Shown: positions 23,152 through 35,681 of the stretch, one piece after another | Position numbering within the stretch: position 1 is the first letter of the stretch | Layout of the letters: each line of letters starts with the position of its first letter | Assembly (NCBI GenBank): GCA_039545315.1 | Contig: BCIM01000004.1 | Location: 770,643-834,642, forward strand | Direction of reading: 5' to 3' | DNA length: 64,000 bases | Origin: Kondoa malvinella | Taxonomy: Eukaryota; Basidiomycota; Agaricostilbomycetes; Agaricostilbales; Kondoaceae | Notes under the pieces: generated by a model | Seen by the model: only the letters and a program-made list of their open reading frames with translations | What the model was told of the DNA's origin: nothing | The model's database searches: none | Program-made: the position numbers and the translations under genes

Positions 23152-24757
23152 TCAATTAGGCGGCATACAACGCATTGGGGATGAAGCGCAAGTCGTCGGC
23201 GACCCGATGTATCCGTTATAAAAAGCAAGGCAGTCGGCTGTATTTGTATTGTGATGTTGTAAAATAGATATTGTATACATGTAGATCATGCTGAACTGAC
23301 GAACGAGACTCCCATGCTCATGTACCTGGCTCACGGATGACTGCTCACAGATGCGCAACTTCAGTCGCTGTTTGGCTTCCTCTTCTTTTTGACTCCTGCA
23401 GGGCACACAGTCAGCATCTCTATGAACACTGAGCCGTGCAAGCTGACCCTCCTTGCCATCCTGACCTCCCATCAAGTGGTCTTCACCGCTAGTTTCTTCG
23501 ACGAGGACACCACCCTTGTGCTCTACGCGAGTGTCAGACGGGGACTCCTAATACAAGGAGCACACTCACTGTCCCATTTAGGCTGACCGTCTTTGATGTC
23601 CATTGTCCTCTGGCTGTAGAAGATGTGGTCTACGGAGACTTTAGCCCAAAACTTTATGGATCAAAGATCAAACGAACCCGTGCCCTGGAAAGACTTGGGG
23701 AGCTTGCCATCCTTGAATCGGAAAGAAGAAGGGTATGAGAGCACAGTGTTCTTCCCTTCGTCCTGCTCTAACACTGAGCTGGCTGACCATGGAACACGTG
23801 CGACTTACAAAGAGATGCGAGGTACAGTTTCTGCAATGTACTTTTGCTGGTACGTGGTCTGTGCGGAAGATTAGCTGTTGGAGTTCACAGATCTCCCCGG
23901 AGACTTACGCTCTGACTTGTGAATCGCAGTAGCTGGAAGTTTAATTAGTCAAAAGTTAGGACACAATATTAGGCGCTTACAGTAGAAGTCAAGCGCGTTG
24001 TTCTCGTTCTTTATCATTCGCACGCATTGCTTAAAGTATATAGCAGCACTGCAACAAGATGAATCAGAAAGTTTAACAACGGAGACAGGAGAACTCACTG
24101 CTGGAAAGGTGCTCCGCTGAGAAATTGTCAGCACAAGCTTGCTGTGATACGGAGAGGACTTACTGAATTCGCTGGCACTAGCACAAAGCATAAAAAAGTT
24201 GTCTGGCATGCGCGAGCGTGAAACTCACATCCTTGCAATGACAAAACTTTGCCGAAATGGGTTCTCCAACAAATTCGAAAGCAAGGGCTCCGCAGAAGCA
24301 ATTGGCAGTGTAGGTCTGCACGATAGAATGAGCTTCTTCCGACCCCAAGCTGGTAGACGCTTACAGCTTTGAAGTGCTCAGAATTCCAGTCATACCTATA
24401 TAGTTGCCTGAGCAGAGGCTAATAATACAGCACTGGTGCACTCACGGAGGCTTGTGCATAAAGTCCTCTTCGCCTGTCCCTCCATCTTTTGATGGGAGCT
24501 CGCCGTCCCAACCTGTGTAGGGCGGCTCCTTTTTCTCACCAGGTGGGTCAGGTTGAGGAATCTTCTCAGGGTCTAACGAAACTGTGAGCCAGACTTTGCG
24601 CAGAACGGCTGCACTTACTGCCTTTCATCTCAAACTCTTTGCCTTGGTTGTTCGACATACTGGCTTGCAAAAGGTTTGACGACGCGTGATAGGGTCTGTA
24701 GAGCGTAGGGCGAAGAAGTACAAGTGTTCTCAATCCTCGCTGGACGCTGCAGAACAT
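23152..24757 (-). CDS. GFA/CENP-V-family protein with mitochondrial-like N-terminus
   Basis: Starts MFCSVQRGLRTLVLLRPTLY at 24757, a basic presequence-like N-terminus. After several short introns it reads PPYTGWDGELPSKDGGTGE and EHFKAVYTANCFCGALAFEF, then FCHCKDV, AAIYFKQCVRMIKNENNALD, VHCRNCTSHLF and HIFYSQRTMDIKDGQPKWD. The CFCG, CHCKD and CRNC cysteine pairs are the zinc ligands of the glutathione-dependent formaldehyde-activating (GFA) / CENP-V fold. HIFYSQRxxDIxDGxPKW is the usual C-terminal signature. Family members bind glutathione adducts or serve structural zinc roles; the substrate here is unknown. The 3' end is uncertain: the last frame runs to 23152, but the conserved part finishes near 23590, and a KKGGVLVEETSGEDHL tail follows. 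Confidence 0.72.
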
Positions 24758-24869
24758 GCAATTTGCTTGATCATCGACTTCGCGCTTTCTAAAATCCGAC
24801 TCGCGTCATGCGATCGACCTCGCACGTGACGTTCCACAACAGAGGTTTGAGGCAACCAGAGCTATGCAA

Positions 24870-27854
24870 CTAATGACTATGCGAATGACCCTCATGAGAC
24901 TGTTCTGAATGCGAATGACCCGAATGCGCTTCCTCTATTACAACTGTTGGCGTATGCGAATGCGAGTGCGCTTTTGGTTCTTCAACATGGTGCTGGCTGT
25001 GAGAATGACCGCCATGATCATGCGAGCTTGCAGGACCATCATGCGAGCAGCTGTCGTAGGTTTCGTGGTGTTCTTCCGTCATCCCGCGAACCACGCTGAC
25101 CGTCAGTTCGCCCACTGCCTCTTCTCCGCTTTTGAATGCATGAGCACACTTTTCTCGCACAAATTGAGTCATGCGCATAATGTCTTGGTCGCCAGCATCC
25201 GCTTTGATATGCACCTTGACAGTCGCGACGAGAATGGCTTGCGTTTCAGATTGAGTGACGGAGATGGACCGCCTGCCGATTGAGGAAGAAAAGTTTGCAG
25301 GTTGATCGGATCGAGGATGAGGTGTGAGCTGCCAGACATGCGGTTGCGGCACATAGATGACCAAAGGATCGTTTTCGACCTATTCACCAAATGTCAACAG
25401 ACCATATAAAGAATAGTTGGTCTGCTCACATCCTGCAATCCACGTCTGAGCATTTCCATACTCTTTGCATGTGAAGGCGGAGCCGTCTGCAGCAAGACTT
25501 TGCCAGTCGCCTCCGCAGCAGGGTAAGCAACGTAGAACATGGCAACAGATTCGAGTAAGGCCAAGATCTTATCGAGCGGTGCCAGCTGAACACTGTAGGT
25601 CGGTTATTACATCAGCAACAGAGGTCGCCGAAAGAGCTAGTTCCCTACCCTGATATTGACAGGCTGGAAATAGATAGAGCAAAAGCGAATATCAACACAA
25701 GGAGCGAGAAAGGGTTGCTGAGAATGGAAACGATTCTTGAAAACATGCTTCGTTTTGACGAGCGCGCTTGCTGAGGTCGAGGACGAAGCGCATATGTAGA
25801 TGGTCCGACAGCTGTGAACCCACGTCAACATCTGTCGACAATGTCGCGCGCTCAGACGTACCTTCAGTCAAGCTCGAATGATTGCTTAGGGCGACTGCCG
25901 ACACCAGAGCCAATAACGTAGATAAGAGCAATAGGCTAGTGGGCATCACAATCCTGATCTCGCAATCAGCAACGACTCGTCTTCCTCAAGTGTAGCTTAC
26001 CCAATATCGACCCATTCCTCATCCAGTAAGCCAGGCATCTTTTCAGCAGCAGGCATGCCGCGACCCTGTCCGTGATCCATACTGCCATGAGCGGAACCAT
26101 GTGAAGCACCGCCCGCCGCGGCTGTCATCTCTGAGCTTGGTTCGTGTAGCAGCAGAACGTGCTCAATGGATTCTTTGCAGACGTATACTGCGCTGAAGAG
26201 GAGATAGATGCATTGCGCAAATTGAGAAATCGTTGTCAAGCGATGGGTACTATCAATCAAACACATTAGCTAGCTTCTGTATTTGATGAGGGAAGCTTAC
26301 CCAAAAGGATATCGGATCTGGCGATTGCCTGTCTTTGCCGGACTGATCACATCCCAAAGCACGTCTGTCCCTTCAACGTTGCCTTCGATCACGACCGAGC
26401 TCAAAGATCCCAGACCATCAAAGACGACCAAGTAGCCTAAACCAGTCACTGCCAGACTCTCTCCTGATTGACCATAGATCCACAAAGCAGCACCAAGCGC
26501 TATTTCCGCAACTGACAATAAGAGCGCTAATTGAGTGCGGAAGGGAATATGGAAAGCGATGACTAGGACAAGGCGGACTAGAGTTGGAAGATGACCATAT
26601 TGCGCGCGGATCGACATTGTAGGTAAATGAGAGACAGATGATCCAGGATGAGATGAACCAAAGTTGAAACCGGATGGTACAGATTTAGGCGCATCTGGAG
26701 ATATGGGAGTAAGACTGCCGGAAGAGTAGCCATCTTGGTTGGTGGATGCTGAAAAGCTGTAACCATATCAGACCAATGCTCAAGACCACCTCAAGCCAAC
26801 TTACTTGTGCGAAAGAGAATGCCTGTGATGATGCCCTCTTCTGTTTGTGACAACTTTCTTGGCCTCATGCTCCGGCGAAGGCAGCCCATTCATGCTTTGT
26901 ACACCTTGTCTTGAGGCCGAAGAACCCAATGACCCTCGACTACCACCGGCCCAGCCTTGCACACTAGCAGATGGAATATCGGTCAAAGTCTCATCTTCAG
27001 GTGTTTGTGGTAGAGTACCGAAAGGCGTTGACCCATTCTCGCCGGGTCGAGGAAAGAAGACGGACAAGTTTCTCGAGTGAATACGAGAGTGACGACGGCT
27101 ATGTTCGCGACTAGACATGGAAGGCAATGGTGCACCACCACCGCTATCTGATGAAGTGGAATCGCGATGGTTTGGAAAGTTGACAGCGAAAGGCGAACCA
27201 GCGTCTGATGCTAAAGGTAGAAAGATGTCATCCTTTTCTTCTGCTGGAGTATCGAGCATATCCGGTTGTAAAGCTTGCCAAGCGAAAGCAGAACTGGCAG
27301 GACCGACAGAAGAAGATTTGGGCGAGAATTCAGCGCTGTTGGCCCAATTTGGAGACTGAGTGTAATTGAATTCGAAATTACGCGTCTTGTTTGGACTGGT
27401 AGAGCTGACAGGCTGTTGACTTGTGCCCTGGGTAGAGGGAAGAGCGTGACGGACGTCTTTGGGCGAGATGTCTGCTGTAGTGGAACTCGACAAAGTCGTC
27501 GTACTGTCCGTATTGATGCTCGACAGGGAATTCAGAGACGAAGCAGAGTCTTTGTGACTGAGTGAAGGGCGATGCGAGTGTCCAGAAGCAGGACCACTGA
27601 GACTTCTAATAGAGCCAGATGAACTTGAAGTAGGCAGACCGTTGCCTAGAGCGGTAGCCGCAGCCTGGTCCGCTGAAGTCCCTTGCGTTTCGAGTTCCTT
27701 CACGAGCGACTTGACCTGTCAAGACAAGAACAAGAGGAGAAGACCTCGCCAGTCAGCAAAAAGGTGAAAGAGGTCAATGCGTTGCATTTCTCTCGCTCAC
27801 CCTGCGATGGCCTTTGGAGTTCTTACTCGTACTGGATTGCAAAGTACTGCTCAT
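24870..27854 (-). CDS. Zrg17-like cation diffusion facilitator (zinc transporter)
   Basis: A short first exon MSSTLQSSTSKNSKGHRR starts at 27854 and joins VKSLVKELETQGTSADQ. A long Ser-rich cytosolic N-terminus follows (RRGHHHRHSLSHK at its end). Next come membrane helices: TLVRLVLVIAFHIPF, LALLLSVAEIALGAALWIYG, LAVTGLGYLVVFDGLGSLSS, ISQFAQCIYLLFSAVYVCKE and IVMPTSLLLLSTLLALVSAV. The last part is a cytosolic CDF-type C-terminal domain (AILVATVKVHIKADAGDQD). The tail is a His-rich run with repeated HSHS and HDHGGHSHS motifs, likely a zinc-binding loop. A His/Met segment (GSAHGSMDHGQGRG) lies between helices. Known: Zrg17 with Msc2 moves zinc into the ER. The assignment to Zrg17 rather than Msc2 follows the long N-terminus and is moderately sure. 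Confidence 0.75.
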
Positions 27855-28122
27855 GGCGTATCATGCAGAATGAGGTGATTGACAAAGAGAGACAATTCTG
27901 GGTCAAAACGCGTGCTCGAGGGTCCACTAAAAGCAAGGCAAACGGTGTAGTAGGTCTACGACTGATGGATGCGGCTCTTCTTCACGACATGCAGCCAATC
28001 ACCGAGCGATATAACTCTTGCAGCCCGATCAAGCATTGAAGCAAATGTAGCCGCACATGCCCAGCACACGCGTCGCATTCTCCCTGCATTGCCTGCCTGC
28101 CTGCTCTCACATACACACGACA

Positions 28123-29076
28123 TCATATCAGCTAGAGCAACGTGTATAAGTTAGACTTCGCTCATTCGCGGATTGATCAGACATACCTTCTTCTTGTCAA
28201 AGAAAGTCTGCAACAGCGTGTACGTATCAGCAGCTATCCACAGTGCCTGAGACCTAGAAACAGCTTACCTTGAGATGCCTAGACTGCCACGCAGCCGTCC
28301 CAAACAAGACGACAATCTGAACGATAGACATCCACACGGCTCTAGAGTTTGTCGAATCGCTCAAGCTCCTGAATTCGGCTTCCCTCTCCCTCTGGTACTG
28401 CTGTTCACGCCGAATGTCTTCCAAACGCTTGTTCAGGTCTTTGACTTTATCCGCTAGGTCATGTACGTGATCCTGCTCGCCTTGCTCATCTACTTTGGCT
28501 TCACCTACTGCTATATCGAGGTGCATGCGGACTTGCGGTGTGGAAAACCAGCCCGCGGTGTAGCTGAACTTGACCATCAGACGGATATCTCGTCATTAAG
28601 ACGATACTTACTTTGATCTCAGACAGATAGAATGATCTCCAGAGTCATGCGAGGTGAAGGTGAACTTGCCCTCAGCTGCTCCACGCGTCGAAACAATCTT
28701 TTCTTTTGAATCGACTTCCTGTGATTAAGCACCAAAGCATCAATATGCGACATTTCACGCTGCGGTTTTGAGCACCTCGACCGTAATCTGTATACCTAGT
28801 CGGTCATTGATAATGTACTTGTTCTGGTCTTCTGCCCATTCTTCAGCTTTGTAGTTGCCTGTTCACCGATGTATGAGCTTTCGCTCCCGACACGAACTGC
28901 TGACTCGACTATCCTACTACGATGGTATGATTAGGCAATTCCTCGAGAAAGCATTTAGACTCTCCAGCAGGTAGGTAGAAGTATAGAGCAGCAACGGGAG
29001 ACGTCTGAATGAGGCCCAAAAAGAGACATAGCGAAAGCGTCGATAGGATCGTGAATATCGTTAGAGGTCGTTTCAT
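28123..29076 (-). CDS. p24-alpha family cargo receptor (Erp1/TMED4/9-like)
   Basis: Starts MKRPLTIFTILSTLSLCLFL at 29076, a signal peptide. The mature start is ALYFYLPAGESKCFLEELPN, with the GOLD-domain motifs NHTIVVGNYKAEEW, KYIINDRLGIQITVEV, GKFTFTSHDSGDHSICL and VRMHLDIAVGE. A coiled coil follows (LADKVKDLNKRLEDIRREQQ), then FRSLSDSTNSRAVWMSIVQI as the single membrane helix. The tail is RHLKTFFDKKKLI, encoded across the last intron, with stop at 28123-28125. CFLEE and IVVGNY mark the alpha subfamily. The terminal KKLI is a dilysine COPI retrieval signal and the Phe pair a COPII signal. Role: cargo sorting between ER and Golgi. Confidence 0.9.
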
Positions 29077-29827
29077 GGTAGGCAGAGCAGCAGCTTGCTA
29101 GGTCTGTCTTGAGGTTGCGCGAGGTAGGCGTCGTGGTCGGAAACAAGAGGTGTCGAAGCGAACAATTGGCGAGACAAGGCTTGCTACAGACGACGATACA
29201 CACTCAGAGCTATGTGGAACCACATCCTACAGCTACACGACGCGCAAAGCAAACAGCAACGCCCGCCGAAACGGACTGATGAGATGTCAAGTCTTTTGTC
29301 GTAATCGGATGCTGTCGAAGTAGTCTGTCAAGTACAAGCCTGCAGATGGTACTGGCGTGCGCTTCTTGTGTCTCGCGACCTCGTGCTGTCGTTCTCGTCG
29401 TGATCTCTGTAAAATCGTATGTTCCATGCAAAGAAGCTCAAGGCTTGTCAGCTCTTGTCTTGAACGCGGCAGCACAGAAGACAGGAGTAGCACAGTCAGC
29501 CTACTAGCTGGCTGCTTGACCCTTCTGTGCAGTCTGGAGTCGATCTGGTTTGATCTGAAGAAGGCAATGTGCCGTATTTTGCTCAAACATGGGTTTTGAT
29601 ATCGCAAACAATGTTTCGGACAACAGAACACTGCTCAAGCGGCCAAGTTGCGCATACTTTATCCCTTATCCGGCTTTTGATACGAATCTGTACTGCAACA
29701 ACGGTGATATCGTTCTGGAGCCCAGCCAGACTGGCTAGCGAAGTACAGATGAAGGAGGGACAAGCTGGCCGATAGCTGTTATAGAAGCCTTGTCTCATCG
29801 CGCTGAGCAACTCCTGCTGTCATTCGA
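29077..29827. other. Intergenic, divergent promoters
   Basis: Spacer between the p24 gene and the recombinase-like gene. Only short unsupported frames were seen. No terminal inverted repeat was recognised next to the recombinase-like gene start. Confidence 0.4.
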
Positions 29828-32800
29828 ATGATGTGGTCTTGCCTCTCTGTCATGGCATGGTCCATCATTGAGACTTTAGCACCGCTGCATCTGCTCAAGG
29901 ATTCGGAAGCTCTAGCCCCGGCAGTCACTCTTACTCGGCAGGCGGATCAGAGCGAATATCAAACGGCTGGCATGACCGAAAATATGAAGGACTACTTACA
30001 AGTGCTCGCACCTGGTATTGACTACTTGTCTCCTGGTTCACCTCATATACCGCTTGGTCAGCTCCTTGACTATCAGTCTTGATGTCCTCTGATCATATGC
30101 TTAACCTCTTCAGGCCATCTCAAATCTTTTATCAAGGCTTATGGCGAGAACGCTGCTGTAGCCGGTCGCAACAAGAAGGGACGCGTCACAGTTAACACCT
30201 TGATGAAAGTCGTGGCAGTTATCAAAAGAGCCGTGTGTGAAATTGTCTCTTTCGCTTGGTTGATTTTAAGCTGTCTTCTTGGCATCTCCTCAGGTATCTC
30301 GAGCCACGAATGAGGAGATTCCATCTGATGATCTCAAAGAGCTGAAGAACGTACGCTCACCATTGAATCCGATTCAGTGACTACAGTTGATAAATTCCGT
30401 AGTATGCTCAACATGATTCTTTCATGCTCACTATCACTACCACACAAGCCCGGCGAAAAGACGTGATTACTTTCAAGGACATAAGGATTATCATGAGGGA
30501 GGGAGCTATGGGTGTACCCAGAATTCATTATGTTTACAAGACAGGTCGGTGGTAGCGGCGCAGCTTATTCATCTCATATACTGAATTTGATCCTCAGGCA
30601 TGGCAATTAGGAGTCCTGTTCTCCTTTCTCTACGTCTCCTGTGGTCGCGTTGGCGAAAATCTGGAATCATCTTATAGTCGAGACAAGGAACAATACCTCA
30701 AGTGGAACGTGAGCTAGCGTGTTGTTCTCTGTTACGGCCACCGTTTTGACAGTGGATGATAGGAGCTCGACGCCTATATCCTGGGTATTGACGATTTTGG
30801 TCCGATCTTCGCCTGGCGGGTTACTTCAAATTTCTGCAAAGGCAAAAAGTTTAACGAGGGTGAATTGTAAGTTGTCCAGACAGTTTGACTATTAAGACGT
30901 CTGACTACCTTTGCCTTCTTTGCAGCAAAGTCACGGAGGTCATCTCAAGGCCCATCTCAGAGATGGATGTAGACGCGACCATTGGTCTTATGGCTTTGGC
31001 AATTATGGACGACTTCTTCGACGTTCCTGATGCGCGAGCTCTACTGGACGTGCAGGCAGTCGATGAACATGGAAGACCGCACGACTTCCCTTTGAAGCTA
31101 CCGATGCGCGACTTTAGTCTGAAGCAGCCAGTCTTTCGAGGGATTAGCGGCACAGCAAAAGATGGGAACTTTAGAGTCTCTCTCACTCAGCCATCGACCT
31201 ATTCCACCTTCGCTACTCAAACCACTAGGCTGGGTCAACAGGCTGGGTTTCGAGGTGGGCCATTGTGCGCTCAATAGGATGATGTCAGAGTTAACCGCTG
31301 TACTTTCTCTGCAGATAAATTGGTCTCATACAATTTTCGCAGGGGTATCTATCGCAATCTGCTTGTATCAGACCTCTCAGATATGGAACGAGATGGACAA
31401 GGCGGTCACAATTACGGTTCTCGTGTCGGCGTAAGTCTTAACACCTCCGTACTCGGCATAGTCTCATGTCAACGCTAGCGTAAATATGCACCCAAGATTG
31501 TTAGTCACGACCTGCAATCTATCGCTTTGGGAGGAGAAGAACAGAAAGAAGCTATGAAGCAGCTCCAGGGCATGGATCTCAGAAGGTACGCGAGACCGTC
31601 TGGTCCGTTCCTCAGCGCTGCAGCTAATATAGCGTGTTCTCTCAGAATTGTCGGCGCTCCTCTGACATTACCTGCATCTTTGAAGAGTGACATCCTTCTC
31701 GAACCTGAGGTCCAACCACTTGTTCTGCAATTCAAGGCAGCTGAAGAAAGGCTGCGATCCAAATGGAGCTCTATTTCGGCCGCCCGGGTTGCTCAATCGA
31801 CGGAATTTTCGGACTTCAAAGATGCTAGATTGGCGCTGGAACGAGCGGTGAACACCCGTCATAGGGTAGCGACACAGCAATACAGGGAAGAGTGGTTTCA
31901 ACAGCAAGAACATCAGCGCCTGCAACGCGCTTTGGCCGACACTGCGAAGGGGCCTGTTCCTCTGGCTGGTCGCTCAGTCTTGACTGATTTATGCCAAGCC
32001 CCTCAAAGCAATCTCATCGATTCCTCGTCTCTTTGCAACCCTTCTGTCAGCAATCCAGCTACGTCATTGGGCAACATCGCTATAGACCTCATGTCCGTTG
32101 CACATCCCGTAGCCGACAGTTTACAAGATGATTCCGTCGACGAAGAGGTTACCATCGAGCAGCTCTGCGAACTCTACATCAACTCGCCTCAGGTCAGCGT
32201 GGATGAAGAGGTGGAAAATCAGCATCAATTGCCCACTCCTGCTTCTGTCCCGTTGGCCTGTCCTTCTGCTTCCACTTCTGCCTCAGCCTCATCTGTCAAG
32301 GACTCTATTGCGATGATGATTGACCCGGCGCTAATGGATGGCGATGATACGGCTTCTACCAATGTAGCCAACATTGGTGAGTCTTGCTTACGCCTGTTTG
32401 AATCCGTGCTCATCGCTTGCAGCTGAACCGCAGCAACAGTCTCAACCGCAGCAGCAGCGAGAAGACGTCCATGCTCGATATCAGAGATTAATTCACGCCA
32501 AACTAGAAGCTGATCCGTCACACGCCAGAAAAACAATGATTCTCATGTTGGCCCAGGCACCTGAGCGTACGCAAGCTATATGGGCAGAGGATAGGGCAGA
32601 TCACAGCAACGTCTGCGCAAAGAAACTTACGGTTTCTGGGTCTGTAAAAGAGCGGCAACAGCAATATGGTCGGCAGACTGTATTCTGCGACTTCGATCAT
32701 GAAGAAACAAAGTGAGCGCCGTTTCTCTCACGAATGACCCTTTCGTATCCAAATACTGATGTCGCTCTGGGTAGGGAGCTGGCTGGGTGGAAGGATACGG

Positions 32801-33861
32801 TCCAACATATGGTATCAAACCATCTCAAGACTGTTCAAGTGAACCGACCGCACGAGGACGGAGGATACGTCGCATATTATAGATGTCTGAGCGCAGACTG
32901 TCCAAGGTACGCTCGTTTCCATGCGGCCGAAATGGGACTCAAGTTTCGGATTTTTGCTAGGTTTCTGGCAGTGGATATGACTAACAACCAGTTTGACAAG
33001 CACCTGTTCGAAGAACATGGCGGCCTCGTCTGCACTAGTCCCCATTTTCAGCCGGTCTTTTGCCATGAACACAATCTATGGTCAGTTCGCGCGACGGCTT
33101 TGCACACATTTAGGCTAATGCCCGCCCAGGCTGGACAGACCAGCTCAGCTAGAAGAGCACTGCCAGACTCATATCGACGAATTGTCTCGAATGCCAAAAG
33201 ATTCAATCCTCTTGGGACACCGCGACCAGCTCGGTGTTCCGCGAGATGTGCACAACCCTTGGATCTTGTTCGATGAGAGAAAGACACCTCAAGAGCGCCT
33301 AGTGGGGTATGTTGCACGCTGTCTCATGCTACAAATAGTTCCCTGACTGTTGGATGCCTCCATTATAGCTTGTGCAAACATCAAGGGCTGCCGACATATG
33401 CCGCAATCGTGAAATCCTGGATTCCCACCGACCTAGACGGCCCGCCTGCTCACTCGTGTCCTGTTGGCTGTGATGGACCGCAGCTGAATGGTCGCCAACT
33501 GGTCAACCACCTTGTCGTGAAACACCTGCTCTTGCTTGTCACAAACGGACGCTCTGCTGGCCTGCCTCCCAAAGACCCTGTGTAGCTCATGGCCTACTAC
33601 ATACCTCCACAGCTAGGTGTAGATGGAGATGAGCGAACCTGGCTGATAGGCAGACCGCCAGCGTCTGTTGTCTCGGCCACTAAAGACAAAAGAGCGAAGA
33701 GGAAGGCTACTGCTTGTGCTAAAAAGAGCGAGATTCTGGCCATGGACTTGGATGAGGCTGGGTCCGGTTCTGCTTCATTGGTGCCCAGTGTGAGGACTTT
33801 CGAAGCAGTTCAGGAGGAAGAAAAGAAGACAGTTCGCGGCGCGAAAAGGCGCAGAAGCTGA
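29828..33861 (+). CDS. DUF3435 / tyrosine-recombinase-like protein with C2H2-type fingers
   Basis: The first exon has QSEYQTAGMTENMKDYLQVL. Later exons give FIKAYGENAAVAGRNKKGRV, a SAM-like core-binding region, and DVITFKDIRIIMREGAMGVP. Box I reads FSFLYVSCGRVGENLESSYS (Arg codon near 30646-30648). Next are ELDAYILGIDDFGPIFAW, LPMRDFSLKQPVFRGISG and TQTTRLGQQAGFRDKLVSYN. Box II is YNFRRG (31329-31346), formed after a GTGGGC..GCAG intron. GGHNYGSR follows (31401-31424), then SHDLQSIALGGEEQKEAMKQ. These match the order Arg, (H/Y)xxR, H, Tyr seen in DUF3435 proteins, which are related to tyrosine recombinases of fungal Cryptons and Starships. The C-terminal half has a cysteine/histidine finger (CLSADCPRYARFH..HLFEEH) and a second (HSCPVGCDGPQL..HLVVKH), then a basic tail. 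An alternative is a host-adapted C2H2 regulator of the same family. Confidence 0.62.
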
Positions 33862-34422
33862 GGGCTCGACTCTGTGTATATGAAGTAATCAACCTGCGCA
33901 GTACAAGCGAGTCATTGAAGTCAAACTCATATAAATTAATCTATCAATTCAAATTGACTCGCTCGTAGGCTTGTGCTGTGCGCTGGCAGAGGTAGCAGCA
34001 CCAAGCAGAACCAGAGGACAGGCAGTCAAAAAAAAAAACAAATCAAGGATCCTTGTCAACGCAAGTCGAAAGTGTAAGGACGGGGTCAACGCTCAAACCG
34101 GGAGGGCAAGCCCACCGCGGAATGAAGGAAAGAGAGATTGTTTAATCGTAATTTAACTCCAATGGAGCAAATCTAGCGATTCTGGAAGGACGTCAGCTTT
34201 GCAAATGGATCATGAGGGTTAAGACTAACAAGCTAAATAGAACAGATACTACACCTGGGGTGATAACTGCAGTTAGACAATGTTGCATGATGGGCGACGG
34301 TTGAACGCACTTGATCTAAGCCAAAAGGCCAGAGAGGATGCTTGTTTATCTTTTACAAAATATATATTCGATTGTGTGGTACAGAGTAAGTTTTTGAAAA
34401 AAAGATCACTTCTGAACCTTCC

Positions 34423-34510
34423 GATTGGGCCGGGGCGGGATTCTGATCTTGTACCGAAGCTTCTCGCTATATGCTTGAAGCGATGCCAATCGAGAATATC
34501 GTTAATCGTT
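34423..34510 (+). repeat. 88-base direct repeat, copy A
   Basis: Starts GATTGGGCCGGGGCGGGAT and includes GAAGCTTCTCGCTATATG, CTTGAAGCGATGCCAATCG and AGAATATCGTTAATCGTT. It matches 34666-34753 with about five or six mismatches and no gap. Confidence 0.9.
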
Positions 34511-34665
34511 AACCGATGGCTGGCACTACGCAGCAGCCCGCATGGTCGGATACATCTGGGGAGCAAGACAGCAGCAGAATTGGAGAAGGAGAAAAGCAGC
34601 AGGCGAGATTTGAGGACAAGGTAGATGGAAACACCATGGACAAATTTGCGCCAGGAGAGTGCGGG

Positions 34666-34753
34666 GATTGGGCCGGGGCGGGATGTTAGTCTTGTGCCGA
34701 AGCTTCTCGCTATATGCTTGAAGCGATGCCAATCGAGAATATCGTTCATCGTT
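34666..34753 (+). repeat. 88-base direct repeat, copy B
   Basis: Second copy, 243 bases downstream of copy A, same orientation. The 155 bases between copies are not repeated. Both contain a GGGCCGGGGCGGG block unlike the surrounding composition. Confidence 0.9.
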
Positions 34754-35681
34754 CACTCTGCATCTCTGGCGATTGAGCTGGGAAGCTGTATTTCCAAATT
34801 TGAGCAAACATGCAACGAAAATTGCATCTGACGAAAGCAGGATGAAATCAAGTCGGGTGATAGTTCGAACGACCGTCCTGCATAGACGCACTCTATAGCT
34901 ATCCATAGCAGAAAGGGCATGCAGACTGCATGCAAATTGGCTGATATACGCGACTGTGCAGCTTGATTTAACCGGAACAAGAAACAAACAAAGCGGGAGC
35001 GGGATGACGATCGTCGAGAACAATGGAGCGACGGCTATAGAAGGTTTCAGAATTTTGGACTGTAGTGACCAGACATCTCAGGTTGTTCAAAGTGACGCAG
35101 GAGTAGAGGCTATCTGGGCACGCGAAGAGGTGTGCTTTTGACATGTGAGCTTGCTGCTTGGTTTCGGATAACGGCAGAACAGCATAGCAAAGCAAAGTAT
35201 GGCAGGTACAGGTGCATCTTGCATTGTTTTGTGTTGTACAGTAGAGCATGACCAAGGAGTCATCTTGCTGCCAGAGTTGCCCAGATCAAAGCTGCCTGCG
35301 ACCTTTCCAGGATTGACAATCACAGCAGCGCGCTACCAGATGAAGAGTGCTTGATTTCAGGTCCTTTAGAGCAGATCTTGTACCACAACAGACAGTAGTC
35401 TTTGCTCTGGCGGCAGTTCCTTGACATCCAGGCTTTCCTGTCAGGTGGAAGTCGCCAGCTTCTATAGCAGTTCATGAAAGATCACTCTATTCCGTTCGCA
35501 TGCACAGTATCGTTCAGATGCGGAGATCAAGAAAGAGCACAGTCTGTGCTTTCAAAGTTTCAGTCGGTTGCCTGGTTGCTCTTCGACGACCTTGACAACA
35601 ACTGAGTTCAGCGCAGCATTGCCCTCAAGCTGCAGTCAACATTATCTTTTGCCTTGACCTTGACGTGTGACCACAACCCGA

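Larger units (their letters stand above)
33862..35681. other. Gene-poor spacer with direct repeats
   Basis: 1.8 kb with no supported gene. It contains an 11-base A run near 34029-34040, the two 88-base direct repeats listed separately, and short frames on both strands that mostly read through those repeats. Confidence 0.5.

Noticed and set aside
24909..25283. A + strand Arg/Met-rich frame
   Set aside because: It is the antisense shadow of the His-rich tail of the zinc transporter gene.
34273..34749. A minus-strand protein with an internal repeat (NDILDWHRFKHIARSFGT twice)
   Set aside because: The apparent protein repeat is only a reading of the two 88-base DNA repeats. There is no start context, splice structure or family match.
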